From contig SVDM01000003.1 of the NCBI GenBank assembly GCA_015058015.1, forward strand, positions 124,001-188,000: DNA of 64,000 nucleotides, in the 5' to 3' direction. Positions 51,886 through 61,000 of this stretch are shown here, piece after piece. Position numbers and translations under genes: made by a program. Source of the DNA: Lachnospiraceae bacterium (GTDB lineage: Bacteria; Bacillota; Clostridia; Lachnospirales; Lachnospiraceae). Under the pieces are notes generated by a model. The model worked only from the letters and a program-made list of their open reading frames with translations, was not told the DNA's origin and made no database searches. How positions within the stretch are numbered: the stretch's first letter is position 1; every line of letters begins with the position of its first letter.

Positions 51886-52131
51886 TTATTTGTACGGCTC
51901 AAAAGCCTGAAGCAGATGCTCGCTGGAGTAATCGGGAACCACGGTTATGGCATCCTTCTTACATACGGCTGCGCAGAAGAAGCAGTGTTCGCAATCTTCC
52001 ACATACTTAAATACAGGTTGCTTCTTTTCTTCATTCCATCTTATAACGTCTACGAAACATGCCTTGTAGCATAACTTGCATCCTACACACTTGGTCTCGT
52101 CGTATAAGATCTTATGATTGGTGTTAATCAT
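51886..52131 (-). CDS. Two-cluster [4Fe-4S] ferredoxin (AprB-like)
   Basis: 81 residues. Two cluster motifs: CVGCKLCYKACF and CEHCFFCAAVCKK, both complete. The N-terminal motif order and the C-terminal tail (AITVVPDYSS) recall AprB-type subunits. It is 19 bases upstream of the flavoprotein gene and would pass electrons to its FAD. RBS AAGGAGG before the ATG. The terminator at 52178-52213 separates it from the DUF4125 gene, so it heads a two-gene operon. Confidence 0.92.
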   Translation of the reverse strand: MINTNHKILYDETKCVGCKLCYKACFVDVIRWNEEKKQPVFKYVEDCEHCFFCAAVCKKDAITVVPDYSSEHLLQAFEPYK

Positions 52132-52177
52132 ATGTTTTCCTCCTTAATGCAATATACATATACACACGTGAAAATAT

Positions 52178-52213
52178 AAAAAACCCCCGTAAACTGTTCT
52201 AGTTTACGAGGGG
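52178..52213 (-). terminator. Terminator of the DUF4037-DUF4125 operon
   Basis: Minus strand CCCCTCGTAAACT, loop AGAAC, AGTTTACGGGGG, then TTTTTT. One mismatch/bulge in a 12-pair stem. Confidence 0.88.
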
Positions 52214-52306
52214 TAAAAAACCATCTCATTCCGTCAACTCTAGTAAACACGGATTTATTTGTCTACAAGTATACTTGAAATTGAAATTATTGCAAGATGT
52301 AATTAT

Positions 52307-52924
52307 TTACATACTTTCCTCTGCGTCCTCCAGACCCTCGTATCCATACATATTTGCTGATTTTGCAATTATTTTTAATGCCAGATTATCACCCTTTTCC
52401 TTAAGCTCGGTCATATAGTCGTAGTAAAGATTAAAGGTTCTATCAGAGTATGTTCCCAGCTCTCCCCTAAGGTAAGTCTCATAGGAAGTGTTATACATAC
52501 TGTCCTCAGAAGAACGGATACTTCTTGCCCTTCCCGCCACCTTGGGGAATTTCTCGGCCAAGGCCTCCATCCATCCGACCTGCAGTTCCACCACCTCATT
52601 CTGGCGGGCTATGCGCTTGCTGCTTCGATGGGGAAGCTTGTCTTTTAGATTGTCATATCCTATAGGGTCTGTGGATTCCATCATCCGGGCATATTTTTCC
52701 GTAAGAAGATTCCAGCCTGTGGCATCGGCAAAATGAAGGTCATCTAAGTAGCTGTTAAGCATCTCTTTAGTCCAGTACTCAAACTGACTTTTCCGCATGA
52801 TAAAGAAGGTGGTTCTATCATCTTGGCAACTCGCCCTTCCTCCCTGATTGTTAACCTTGTCGAACTGAACCCATTCAGCTTCGACGATTTGTGTTATAAG
52901 GTCTTCCTTTACATTATCACTCAT
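52307..52924 (-). CDS. DUF4125 family protein
   Basis: 205 residues, mostly helical and soluble. Typical DUF4125 features: EAEWVQFDKVNNQGGRASCQ near the start, RKSQFEYWTKEMLNSYLDDL and the region QVGWMEALAEKFPKVAGRAR. Function not established. RBS GGGAGGGG lies inside the end of the DUF4037 gene, two bases upstream, so the two are coupled. The same pairing is common in Firmicutes, which suggests a joint function. Confidence 0.8.
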   Translation of the reverse strand: MSDNVKEDLITQIVEAEWVQFDKVNNQGGRASCQDDRTTFFIMRKSQFEYWTKEMLNSYLDDLHFADATGWNLLTEKYARMMESTDPIGYDNLKDKLPHRSSKRIARQNEVVELQVGWMEALAEKFPKVAGRARSIRSSEDSMYNTSYETYLRGELGTYSDRTFNLYYDYMTELKEKGDNLALKIIAKSANMYGYEGLEDAEESM

Positions 52925-52926
52925 GC

Positions 52927-54426
52927 TTATCCCCTCCCGAGAATCCTGTCACAGTAAATATCAAGGAATGTATTCTCACCGTCTACTAAGCCCATATCCT
53001 TCATAAGATTAAGTATTTCAAGAGCCAAGTCCTCTATGTCAAGAACAATGTTATCTCCTCTGTTTAGCACGTAAGGATTATAGTCTCCCGACCAGGCCTC
53101 CGCCTGCATGGGGGATACGGCTATTTTATCCATAATTTTTAAGGCTTCCGCCGTATTGCCGAAGTTCTCTAAACCTCTGCGGCGCCATTTGTAATAGGGT
53201 GCATAAGATTTATTAAGGAGGTAGAAAATCTTCATGGCGGAAGTCAGCGCCCTTGAAAGACAGATGGTAGCGGTAACATAGTCGCCTCTTGCCATCATCC
53301 TGGGATAATTGTACTGACCGCTTTGTGAGAAGATATGCACCTCATGGGCCAGATTCATCCTCCATATTCTGTCGGGATAGTATCTAAGAAGCGCCTCCCG
53401 CACCCTTTGGAATATTCCATCACCCGTAAAGAAGATCTCGCCGTTTGTTACGGTAGCCATGTGTTCTTCCTTCATGTTAATCCAGTCTTCAGTATTTAAA
53501 TCCTCGCCACTCATAAGCTTTTCTATGGTGGCTTCGGGAATCTGCATAATGGACCTATAGAAGTCTCTTACGGTAAATACCCCTCTTCTTAAAGCCACGT
53601 GATGAAGGTTCATCCCTCCGTCACCGTAGTTTTCCACCAGGAGTTCGTACTCATGCTGAAGTATTCCACCGATTTCCCGATAATCATCATCATTTAACCA
53701 CATGCAAAATCCCACAACAAAGTCGTGGTCTCTGGATAAATCATCGTCAAATCCAAAGCATTCGCTGCCTTCACCAACCAGACCCACTGCAATTCTATCC
53801 TTGTATTCGGAGAACTTGCTCTCAATCATAGGGGCTCCGTATCTTTCATAGAAACGGCGGCATTTTTCCAACTGAGTTATACTTAACTGCTCATTAACTT
53901 TATTTAAGTTTTCTCGGGTAATATCACTGTTAGCTGATAACTCATCGTGGGATGAGGTAATAAGAAGGGCCTTCTCTAAGTGCATCTTGGCATGACGGAA
54001 TTCCTGCCTGTCGGCATAGAGAAGCCCGAAGTTGTTATGATATAGGGCAAGTACAGAAGGGTCTTCTATCTTTTGCTCCTCAATACAGTCTCCCGCCTTG
54101 GTAAGGGCCTTCTTGGCTTCATCCATGATGCCGAAAATTCGATAGGTTGTGCCCACATTAATAAGAGCCACCACATAATCCACGGTATCCGTAAGCTCCA
54201 ACTCCTTCATAAGTGAGATAACTGAGTAGCATGCATTGACGGCGGCGGTCTTGTCTCCGGTGCGACGGGTTATTCCCACCAACTCATTGTTCAAGGTAAT
54301 CTGAGCCCTCTTGTCACCCTCCTTCTTGGCTGCTGCCAGGTTATCCATAAGGAAAACCTGAAGCTCTACCTCCGTCTTATAACTCATCATTTCATCGTAT
54401 TGCTCTAACACTTTTTTGATATCCAT
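52927..54426 (-). CDS. TPR plus DUF4037 nucleotidyltransferase-like protein
   Basis: 499 residues. The N-terminal ~190 residues form tetratricopeptide-like helices (VALINVGTTYRIFGIMDEAK, YHNNFGLLYADRQEFRHAKM). The C-terminal part is DUF4037, with GLVGEGSECFGFDDDLSRDH resembling the G-S-x-x-x-D-x-D core of nucleotidyltransferases and YAPYYKWRRRGL further on. The acidic pair after the Gly-Ser is kept, so an active nucleotidyl-transfer site is possible. First gene of the operon with DUF4125. Substrate unknown. Confidence 0.82.
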   Translation of the reverse strand: MDIKKVLEQYDEMMSYKTEVELQVFLMDNLAAAKKEGDKRAQITLNNELVGITRRTGDKTAAVNACYSVISLMKELELTDTVDYVVALINVGTTYRIFGIMDEAKKALTKAGDCIEEQKIEDPSVLALYHNNFGLLYADRQEFRHAKMHLEKALLITSSHDELSANSDITRENLNKVNEQLSITQLEKCRRFYERYGAPMIESKFSEYKDRIAVGLVGEGSECFGFDDDLSRDHDFVVGFCMWLNDDDYREIGGILQHEYELLVENYGDGGMNLHHVALRRGVFTVRDFYRSIMQIPEATIEKLMSGEDLNTEDWINMKEEHMATVTNGEIFFTGDGIFQRVREALLRYYPDRIWRMNLAHEVHIFSQSGQYNYPRMMARGDYVTATICLSRALTSAMKIFYLLNKSYAPYYKWRRRGLENFGNTAEALKIMDKIAVSPMQAEAWSGDYNPYVLNRGDNIVLDIEDLALEILNLMKDMGLVDGENTFLDIYCDRILGRG

Positions 54427-54569
54427 AGATGCCCCCCTACTATGGTTGTAGAAATTATCTGACTATTTTAATTGTAGCGTGAAATTTACAATTTGACAAG
54501 CCTTGGGAAAACTTGACGATTATTGTCACTACAGATACTATTATACTTAGGAGAAAGGGGGATATCCAA

Positions 54570-55961
54570 ATGTCAATAGTAGCAGCTTTTATGGTGCCGC
54601 ATCCGCCTCTTATAATTCCCGAAGTGGGGAAGGGATCCGAGGAAATCGTGCAGCGCACCATTGACGCATACACCGAGGTGGCGAAGGAAATCTCAAAGCT
54701 ACATCCCGATACGGTAATAATATCAAGTCCTCATGCAGTCATGTATTCGGACTATTTTGCGATTTCACCGGGAGCCCATGCCCACGGCTCTTTTGCCGGG
54801 TTCGAAGCACCCAGGGTAACCATTAATGCGGAGTATGATGAAGAGCTGGTTTCTAAGCTTTGTGAATTGTCGGGGAAAGAGGGCTTCCCTGCAGGAGTGC
54901 AGGGAGAACGAAACTCCATAACCGAACTCGATCACGGAACCATGATTCCACTATGGTTTTTGAATAAATTCCAAACAGACTACAAATTGGTACGGGTAGG
55001 GCTTTCAGGCCTGCCCCTTACTGCCCACTATGCCTTTGGACAGCTTATTAAAAATGCCGTTTCGGAAGTGGGAAGAAAGGCCGTATTTATAGCAAGCGGG
55101 GATTTGTCCCACAAACTGCAAGAAACAGGCCCTTACGGCTTTGCCCCGGAGGGTCCGGAATATGATAAACGAATAATGGATGTCTGCGGCAGGGGAGCCT
55201 TCGGAGAACTCTTAGAGTTTGATGATGAATTCCTGGATAGGGCGGCGGAATGCGGCCATCGCTCCTTTACAATAATGGCAGGCGCCTTGGACGGACAGGA
55301 TGTACGCGCCACGGTCTTAAGCCACGAAGATGTAACAGGCGTGGGCTACGGCATATGTACCTTCTATCCGGGTAATGCCAACAAACAGAGGCATTTCCTG
55401 GATAAGAAACTGGATTCTGCCGCAAGAAAGATTAAGAAAATGCAAAAGGAGTCTGATGAATATGTCGCTCTGGCAAGACAGACCATAGAAACCTTTATTA
55501 CAACAGGCGAAGAGATACCGGTACCTTCCAATCTTCCTAAAGAGATGACTGAGAAAACCGCCGGAGCCTTTGTCTCTATTCATAAAAACGGGAAGCTTCG
55601 GGGCTGTATCGGAACCATCCTTCCCACCAGGGACAATCTGGCAAAAGAGATAATTTCCAATGCCATAAGTGCGGCCACCGCAGACCCCAGATTTACTCCC
55701 ATCGTTAGCGGAGAGTTACCCTGGCTTGATATTAAGGTGGATGTCCTTACTGAACCGGAACAGATATCTTCAATTGATGAATTGGATGTAAAAAGATACG
55801 GTGTTATAGTAAGCACCGGCCCCAAGACAGGACTCTTGCTGCCGGACCTTGAGGGAGTGGATACTGTGGAAGAACAGGTATCCATAGCCCTGCAAAAGGG
55901 CGGTATCACTGAAGACGAGGAAGTCTTCTTATACAGATTTGAAGTAATACGACACACATAA
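54570..55961 (+). CDS. AmmeMemoRadiSam-type fusion: MEMO/LigB-like domain plus AMMECR1 domain
   Basis: 463 residues. N-terminal ~270: class III extradiol-dioxygenase-like/MEMO domain with AFMVPHPPLIIPEVG, ISSPHAVMY, LDHGTMIPLWFL and IASGDLSHKL (metal-ligand His positions). C-terminal ~290-460: AMMECR1 domain with AGAFVSIHKNGKLRGCIGT, NAISAATADPRFTPI and PWLDIKVDVL. Such fusions usually sit beside a radical-SAM gene of the same system; none is found here. The biochemical role is unresolved. Start at ATG 54570 with AGGAGAAAGGGG upstream; the frame opens earlier without a site. A terminator follows. Confidence 0.9.
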   Translation: MSIVAAFMVPHPPLIIPEVGKGSEEIVQRTIDAYTEVAKEISKLHPDTVIISSPHAVMYSDYFAISPGAHAHGSFAGFEAPRVTINAEYDEELVSKLCELSGKEGFPAGVQGERNSITELDHGTMIPLWFLNKFQTDYKLVRVGLSGLPLTAHYAFGQLIKNAVSEVGRKAVFIASGDLSHKLQETGPYGFAPEGPEYDKRIMDVCGRGAFGELLEFDDEFLDRAAECGHRSFTIMAGALDGQDVRATVLSHEDVTGVGYGICTFYPGNANKQRHFLDKKLDSAARKIKKMQKESDEYVALARQTIETFITTGEEIPVPSNLPKEMTEKTAGAFVSIHKNGKLRGCIGTILPTRDNLAKEIISNAISAATADPRFTPIVSGELPWLDIKVDVLTEPEQISSIDELDVKRYGVIVSTGPKTGLLLPDLEGVDTVEEQVSIALQKGGITEDEEVFLYRFEVIRHT

Positions 55962-55967
55962 AATATA

Positions 55968-55996
55968 AGCCCGCATTACCTGCGGGCTGTTTTCTT
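55968..55996 (+). terminator. Terminator after the MEMO-AMMECR1 gene
   Basis: AGCCCGCA, loop TTACC, TGCGGGCT, then GTTTTCTT: eight pairs. Overlaps the end of the convergent gene at 55995. Confidence 0.85.
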
Positions 55997-56240
55997 ATTT
56001 CATAAATGCCTTAATTGGATTGATCTCCTTGGCGATTCTATAGATCTCGTCCTGCTGATTCTTTACGTAATCAAGAAGCTGGGCAACCTCCTCGGGTCCA
56101 AACCCATTGTTGGTCACCAGTTCACATTCCGGCAGGACGAACTCCGAAGACTTCCCCCCATCGGTAAACTGTACGTAGACGACGCGCTTGTCGCCTGTAG
56201 TTGATAATAAGGATACATTCATGCTTATCTCATTATTCAT
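55995..56240 (-). CDS. Small conserved-looking protein, function unknown
   Basis: 81 residues. Beta-rich N-terminal half (SLLSTTGDKRVVYVQFTDGG, SSEFVLPECELV) and a helical C-terminal half (EEVAQLLDYVKNQQDEIYRI). No family recognised. AAGGAG before the ATG, nine bases after the HD-domain gene, so it is probably translated from the same transcript. Confidence 0.65.
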   Translation of the reverse strand: MNNEISMNVSLLSTTGDKRVVYVQFTDGGKSSEFVLPECELVTNNGFGPEEVAQLLDYVKNQQDEIYRIAKEINPIKAFMK

Positions 56241-56249
56241 AAGGTCTCC

Positions 56250-56870
56250 TTACGAGTCTAAGGACTCATACATCTGTCGGCCCACTTCACCGGCGAAGGC
56301 GGAGCATATCTCCTCCCGCTCAATGATAAGAGGCTTTTGTACATGTATCTTGGCATCTGCCACCTGAAGAATCATCAGCTTTCTGAATGTCTCAAAATCC
56401 ACCATCTCCAGATGCTTCTTCAAACTCTCCATATCAAGCTTAACTCTGTCATCATGGTATCTTACGAAGTAGAGCAGTCTGTCCTTTTCTTCCTTCGTCA
56501 ACTTATAGCCCTTTGCTTCCAGATCGGGAAGCACTTCATCCCGAACTATCTCGAAACTTTTCTCCGGGTGTCCGTAGTAGTGCATATCCGGATCATCCGG
56601 CTTCTTCCCTCTGCACTGACTGTCAGGCTTCCCAATATCATGGAGCAAGGCTCCTAAGTATAACATGTCATCGTCCATATCTCTTGGCATGGCAAGGGCT
56701 ACGTGCAAACTGTGCCTCCAAAGATCGTATTGATGTGCATTGTTCTTCTGATCAAAATCAAACATGATTCTGACTTTCGGAATCACTTCGGCAATCTCTT
56801 CCCTACGGTCATTCACCGCCTCCACATCCGTTGCCTTCCGAAGGATATCGGCAATTTCTCTAAGATTCAT
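56250..56870 (-). CDS. HD-domain phosphohydrolase
   Basis: 206 residues. HD superfamily motif: HSLHVALAM, then LGALLHDIGKPDSQ (H-D pair), later YGHPEKSFEIV and FVRYHDDRV. The sequence resembles the HD part of bacterial tRNA nucleotidyltransferases, but no transferase domain is present. Expected activity is metal-dependent phosphohydrolysis of a nucleotide or similar substrate. GGGGAGG before the ATG. Heads the two-gene unit with 55995-56240. Confidence 0.85.
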   Translation of the reverse strand: MNLREIADILRKATDVEAVNDRREEIAEVIPKVRIMFDFDQKNNAHQYDLWRHSLHVALAMPRDMDDDMLYLGALLHDIGKPDSQCRGKKPDDPDMHYYGHPEKSFEIVRDEVLPDLEAKGYKLTKEEKDRLLYFVRYHDDRVKLDMESLKKHLEMVDFETFRKLMILQVADAKIHVQKPLIIEREEICSAFAGEVGRQMYESLDS

Positions 56871-56906
56871 ATTACCTCCCCGAGTAGAATAGCGTGAACC
56901 TGCTGT

Positions 56907-57521
56907 TTATTCATCTCTTGGAATAGTCCGTACTAAAGCATCTGCCATCTTCTCGGCAAAGCCTTGTAAGCCTTCCTCGGCAAAATGTACCCCGTCAAAT
57001 GCCAAAGGAACATTCCAGTCTGTTGTGTCAATAAAAAGTATACGCTCCTTCTTGCACAGCTCTTCCATCAGTCGGTTAAGCCGTAAACTCTCCTCGTGAT
57101 AGATCTCCAAATCGTCCGCACTGTCAGATATGGGAACCGGCGCAATAACAAGGAGCCAATAGGGCGGTCTGGCATTCTTATACCACTTTATAATCCGCTC
57201 CAACTTAACTATAGTTCTGTCCGCATTGGGAGATGAGGAAAGAAGTATATCATTGGTTCCAAGCATAAAAGCAAGGACATCATCCTCATATAAAGGTTCA
57301 GCCGAAACCTCCATATATTCCACTCCCGCAGGATAACCGGGAATCTGGCGTCCGTTCATTCCATCTTCATAGATTATGTAATCCTCTCCGAGAATATCCC
57401 CCACCAAATGGGTCCACCGCTTCTCCTCCGGATAGCGTCCTCCCACCATACCTCTCGGATCATATCCGTAGGTATTGGAATCTCCATAGAACAAAACTCG
57501 TGTCTTCTTCGTATACTTCAT
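56907..57521 (-). CDS. SGNH/GDSL-family hydrolase
   Basis: 204 residues. SGNH blocks: VLFYGDSNTYGYDPR (block I nucleophile Ser), then DGMNGRQIPG (block II region), FMLGTNDI (block III Asn) and DGVHFAEEGL (block V Asp-His). It looks like the arylesterase/lipase type and has no signal peptide, so it is cytoplasmic. The ester substrate is unknown; acetyl-xylan or acyl-CoA-like esters are typical guesses. It is 24 bases from the CsoR-type gene and on the same strand. Confidence 0.88.
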   Translation of the reverse strand: MKYTKKTRVLFYGDSNTYGYDPRGMVGGRYPEEKRWTHLVGDILGEDYIIYEDGMNGRQIPGYPAGVEYMEVSAEPLYEDDVLAFMLGTNDILLSSSPNADRTIVKLERIIKWYKNARPPYWLLVIAPVPISDSADDLEIYHEESLRLNRLMEELCKKERILFIDTTDWNVPLAFDGVHFAEEGLQGFAEKMADALVRTIPRDE

Positions 57522-57545
57522 AATAGTTCTTCCAACTCTCTTTTG

Positions 57546-57818
57546 TTATTGCATATTAGCAAATCTTTCAATTGCTTTGGTGAAATCCTCCAACGCATCT
57601 TCATTGCCCTCTTCCAATGCATCTTTGATACAATGACTGATATGCCCCTCAAGCACAACTTTGCCAACCTTGTTAAGAGCTGATTTCGCTGCCGAAATCT
57701 GTGTAAGAATCTCCTCGCAGGGAACATCCGTGTCAATCATTCTGTCAATAGCTTGTACCTGCCCCAGTATCTTGGCAAGACGACGATGAATGTTGTCTGA
57801 ATCCATACATTTAATCAT
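57546..57818 (-). CDS. csoR: CsoR-type metal-sensing transcriptional repressor
   Basis: 90 residues, DUF156/CsoR family. Helical fold with LAKILGQVQAIDRMIDTDVP at the DNA-binding N-terminal part, then the metal ligands in C-E-E-I-L (Cys 34) and EGHISHCI (His 59 or 62, Cys 63). The Cys-His-Cys pattern fits copper-type CsoR more than RcnR or FrmR. A matching operator-like palindrome lies at 57912-57927. Promoter at 57843-57871, GGAGG before the ATG. Probably releases DNA when Cu(I) binds. No copper pump or chaperone gene is in the window. Confidence 0.85.
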   Translation of the reverse strand: MIKCMDSDNIHRRLAKILGQVQAIDRMIDTDVPCEEILTQISAAKSALNKVGKVVLEGHISHCIKDALEEGNEDALEDFTKAIERFANMQ

Positions 57819-57842
57819 GTTTCATTTCCTCCGTTATGAACA

Positions 57843-57871
57843 ATTATAGTTTAGGCGGAATTAATTGTAAA
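57843..57871 (-). promoter_or_regulatory. Promoter of the CsoR-type gene
   Basis: Minus strand TTTACA (57871-57866), 17-base spacer, perfect TATAAT (57848-57843), 25 bases before the start codon. Confidence 0.8.
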
Positions 57872-57901
57872 CAAGCCATAAGGAAAAACTTATGTCAACT
57901 A

Positions 57902-57930
57902 TTGACAAATTATACCATAGGGGGTATCCT
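57902..57930 (+). promoter_or_regulatory. CsoR-type operator inside a plus-strand promoter
   Basis: TTGACA (57902-57907), 17-base spacer, TATCCT (57925-57930). The spacer carries ATACCATAGGGGGTAT (57912-57927), which matches the ATACC-N-GGGGGTAT type of operator bound by CsoR in Bacillus. The promoter points away from csoR into a 120-base stretch without a gene, ended by the convergent kinase gene. Confidence 0.65.
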
Positions 57931-58007
57931 ATAGTTGGTCATTCAAATAGAGCACTACTCACCGCTCGTATGAAGACCTTATTTAAAATTTCATTTCCTT
58001 GCATTTC

Positions 58008-58030
58008 CCCGAGAGCAGCCAACTCTCGGG
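58008..58030. terminator. Hairpin between csoR operator and hybrid kinase end
   Basis: CCCGAGAG, seven-base loop, CTCTCGGG: eight pairs. T-content after it is low on both strands, so it is a weak terminator at best. Confidence 0.45.
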
Positions 58031-58050
58031 ATTTGCTTATTATATGGCTT

Positions 58051-61000
58051 TTATTCCCCCATCAGTCGGCCCATGGCTTCCCAATCAAGGGCTGCTAACC
58101 TATCTGATAACTCAGCTACCAGTTCCTCATCCTCCTTTGGAAGAGCGAAGTCCTTCAAAGAATCAAGTACCATTTCCACAGTATCGTAATCCATCTGAGG
58201 AATAGCTCCTCTTATAGCTTCATAGGATTCTTTAAGATCCTCCGGAGATACAGGTTCCTTATCCTCAGCCGGCACTTCTCCGCCTTTTTGTATAGGTGCC
58301 AGTTTTTCGGTAAAGGCTCTGTAGTCAGCAATTAGCTTGGGGGTGTTATCCTTAATGTAGTCTATGTCGCGGTCATTGCCGGCATTCTCCATCTTCTGAC
58401 AACGGGCTGCCATGTCCTGACAACCGATGATTCTAAAGGATGTCTTAAGGGCATGCACCTTAACAGTAAAGAGCCGATAATCTTCCTCGTTATAAGCTTT
58501 TTCAATTACCGCCGAGTTATTGTCGATGGTATCATAGAAAAGCTTTAAGGAGAATTCAAATGCTCCTCCTCCTCCGGAATTCTTGATTCCTTCATCTATG
58601 TCTATCTCATCTATAGCTTTTACCCATTCCAGATTCTCCGGCAATGACATATCACCTTCGAAGCCTTCCATGGGTTCAGGAATCTCAACTATATCCTCCG
58701 GAAGATGCTTCATAATGGTAGCTTCCACTTCCTTGGTATCAATAGGCTTGGAAAGATAGCCGTTAAATCCCACAGAAGTGTAGTATTTTTCTCCCCCTGC
58801 GGCGGCATTTGCCGTCAGGGCATATACCGGTAAATCCGGCAGGGTTTTTCGAATCTCCGCCAAGGTTTCTACACCGTCCATTCCCGGCATCATATGGTCA
58901 AGAAGGACGATATGGTACTCGTTCTCCTTCAACAATTCAAGGCACTCATAACCGCTTTCCGCAGTGGTAACCTGTACCTTCGTAGGTGCAAGAAGAGCCT
59001 TTATTACAGTAAGATTCATCTTATTATCATCAACCACCAAAACTTTGGCCTCCGGTGACGTAAACTTGGGCACATATGGGCCTACCACATTAAACTCGTC
59101 TTCCTGATTGAACTCTCCGATTTCCTCCGGATCCTCAATCTTTTGTTTCAGAGTAAATATAAACTCACTGCCATGGCCGTATACGCTTTCGCACCAGAGT
59201 CTGCCACCCATAAGCTCCGTGAACTGTCTTGAAATATCAAGGCCAAGTCCGGTTCCCTGGATACCGCTGTTTTGCCTCTCGTCAAGTCGTTCGTAAGCAT
59301 TGAAGAGCTTGTCCATGTCCTCTTCTTTTACTCCGATACCTGTATCTTTAACGGAGATTCTAAGGCTGCACTCTTCCCGTGTTTTTTCCTCAACCTTAAC
59401 CTTTAGGGTAAATCCACCTTCTCCGGTATACTTCACCGCATTGGTAAGGAGGTTTAGAATTATCTGCCGTATCTTTCCCTCATCGCCGTATAAAACCTTG
59501 GGCAATGCCTTATCTATATCAAGTTTAAAATAAAGTCCCTTGGAATCACTTCGCACCTTAATCATGGTTATAATGGCATGAAGCATATCCTCTGTATTAT
59601 ACTCCTTCTCCACAAGGTGCATCTTACCGGACTCTATCTTGGAGATATCAAGTACATCGTTAATGATTCCAAGAAGGGCCTCCGCAGCATCATTAATATC
59701 GTTACCGTATCCCACAATAGCCTGGAAATAGCTCATGGGAACACCATCCGCATTCTCACGAAGAATCATCTCATTCATACCCATAATGGTGCTGATAGGA
59801 GTTCTTATCTCATGAGACATGTTCGCCAAGAATCTTGACTTGGCCAGATTGGCTCGCTCAGCCTCTGCCTTGGCATTGGCAATCTCCACATACTGACGTC
59901 TTATGACAGTGCTGCGCATAATACGCCATACGATAAAGGCTACCAGTGCTGCCACAAACAGAGCTATCAGTATCTTCACCGACAACATCTCAAAAAACTT
60001 AGGTTCTTTCTTAATGTGAAATACCTTGTCAGACAATATCTGTTCGCCTTTGCTATCAAGTACCTGAATGTGGAACTTGTAATCACCGTACGCCAGTCCC
60101 GTATACTCCAATTGCCCTATCTTGTCCCTGGATGCTGTTATTCCGGCGTCTTCAGCTCCCTCAAGATATACCTTTATCCAGGGATTAGACATGGAGTAAT
60201 CCAATATTGCCGGGCAAATCTGCATACGTCCGGAATCTTTCGGGATGACATAGGTTCCAAGTTCATCCGGCAGTATTTCATTGTCGTTATAATATATTCT
60301 GCTTACATCAGTCCTGATACTTACTTCTCTCTCGAAATAGTAATCCATATTTACCTTGGATACTCCGGACTGTCCCGCTATGTACAGATTACCGTCATCA
60401 TCCTTGTGAGAATAACTGTGGGCAATGGGAACACTGGTTAACCCATTCGCCATATTATAGAACCGATAGTTGTTAACCTTGCCTGACAACATCTCGGAAG
60501 CGTTAACGGAGTATATTCCTCCGGAAGAAAGAACCCAAAGGTTATTATTCTTATCCGGGAAAATATCAAAGCAGTTATTGTATGGGAAGGAAGTAATATT
60601 GACTACCCTGCCTCCCTTTATATATTGAATGGAGTTAGATGTGATAAGCCAGTAAACTCCCCGTTCTTCATCCTTTTTTATCCGCATTATTACATCACTG
60701 GTGATGCCGTCTTTGGTACCCATGGTCTTTATCTCGTCATCCTTTATTATATAAAGACCGTCACCGTCGGTACCTGCATATATCTCGCCGTTATCCCCTT
60801 CGCATATGGTAAGGAATACCGTATTCTTTATGCCATCCTTACTTCCCACGCTTCTTACGATTTCATCACCTTTTATTATGTTTAATCCGCCGTTTGATCC
60901 CACCATAATACGACCGTCCTTCATCTCAAAAGCACAGCGGATCTCATTGCTTAACATGCCGTTTTCCGTAGTAAAAGCTGTTATATTCTCCCCGGAGTCG

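Noticed and set aside
57892..58098. 68-codon plus-strand frame downstream of the CsoR-type operator
   Set aside because: Its start overlaps the -35 region of the promoter, no ribosome binding site is present, and it runs antisense into the hybrid kinase gene.
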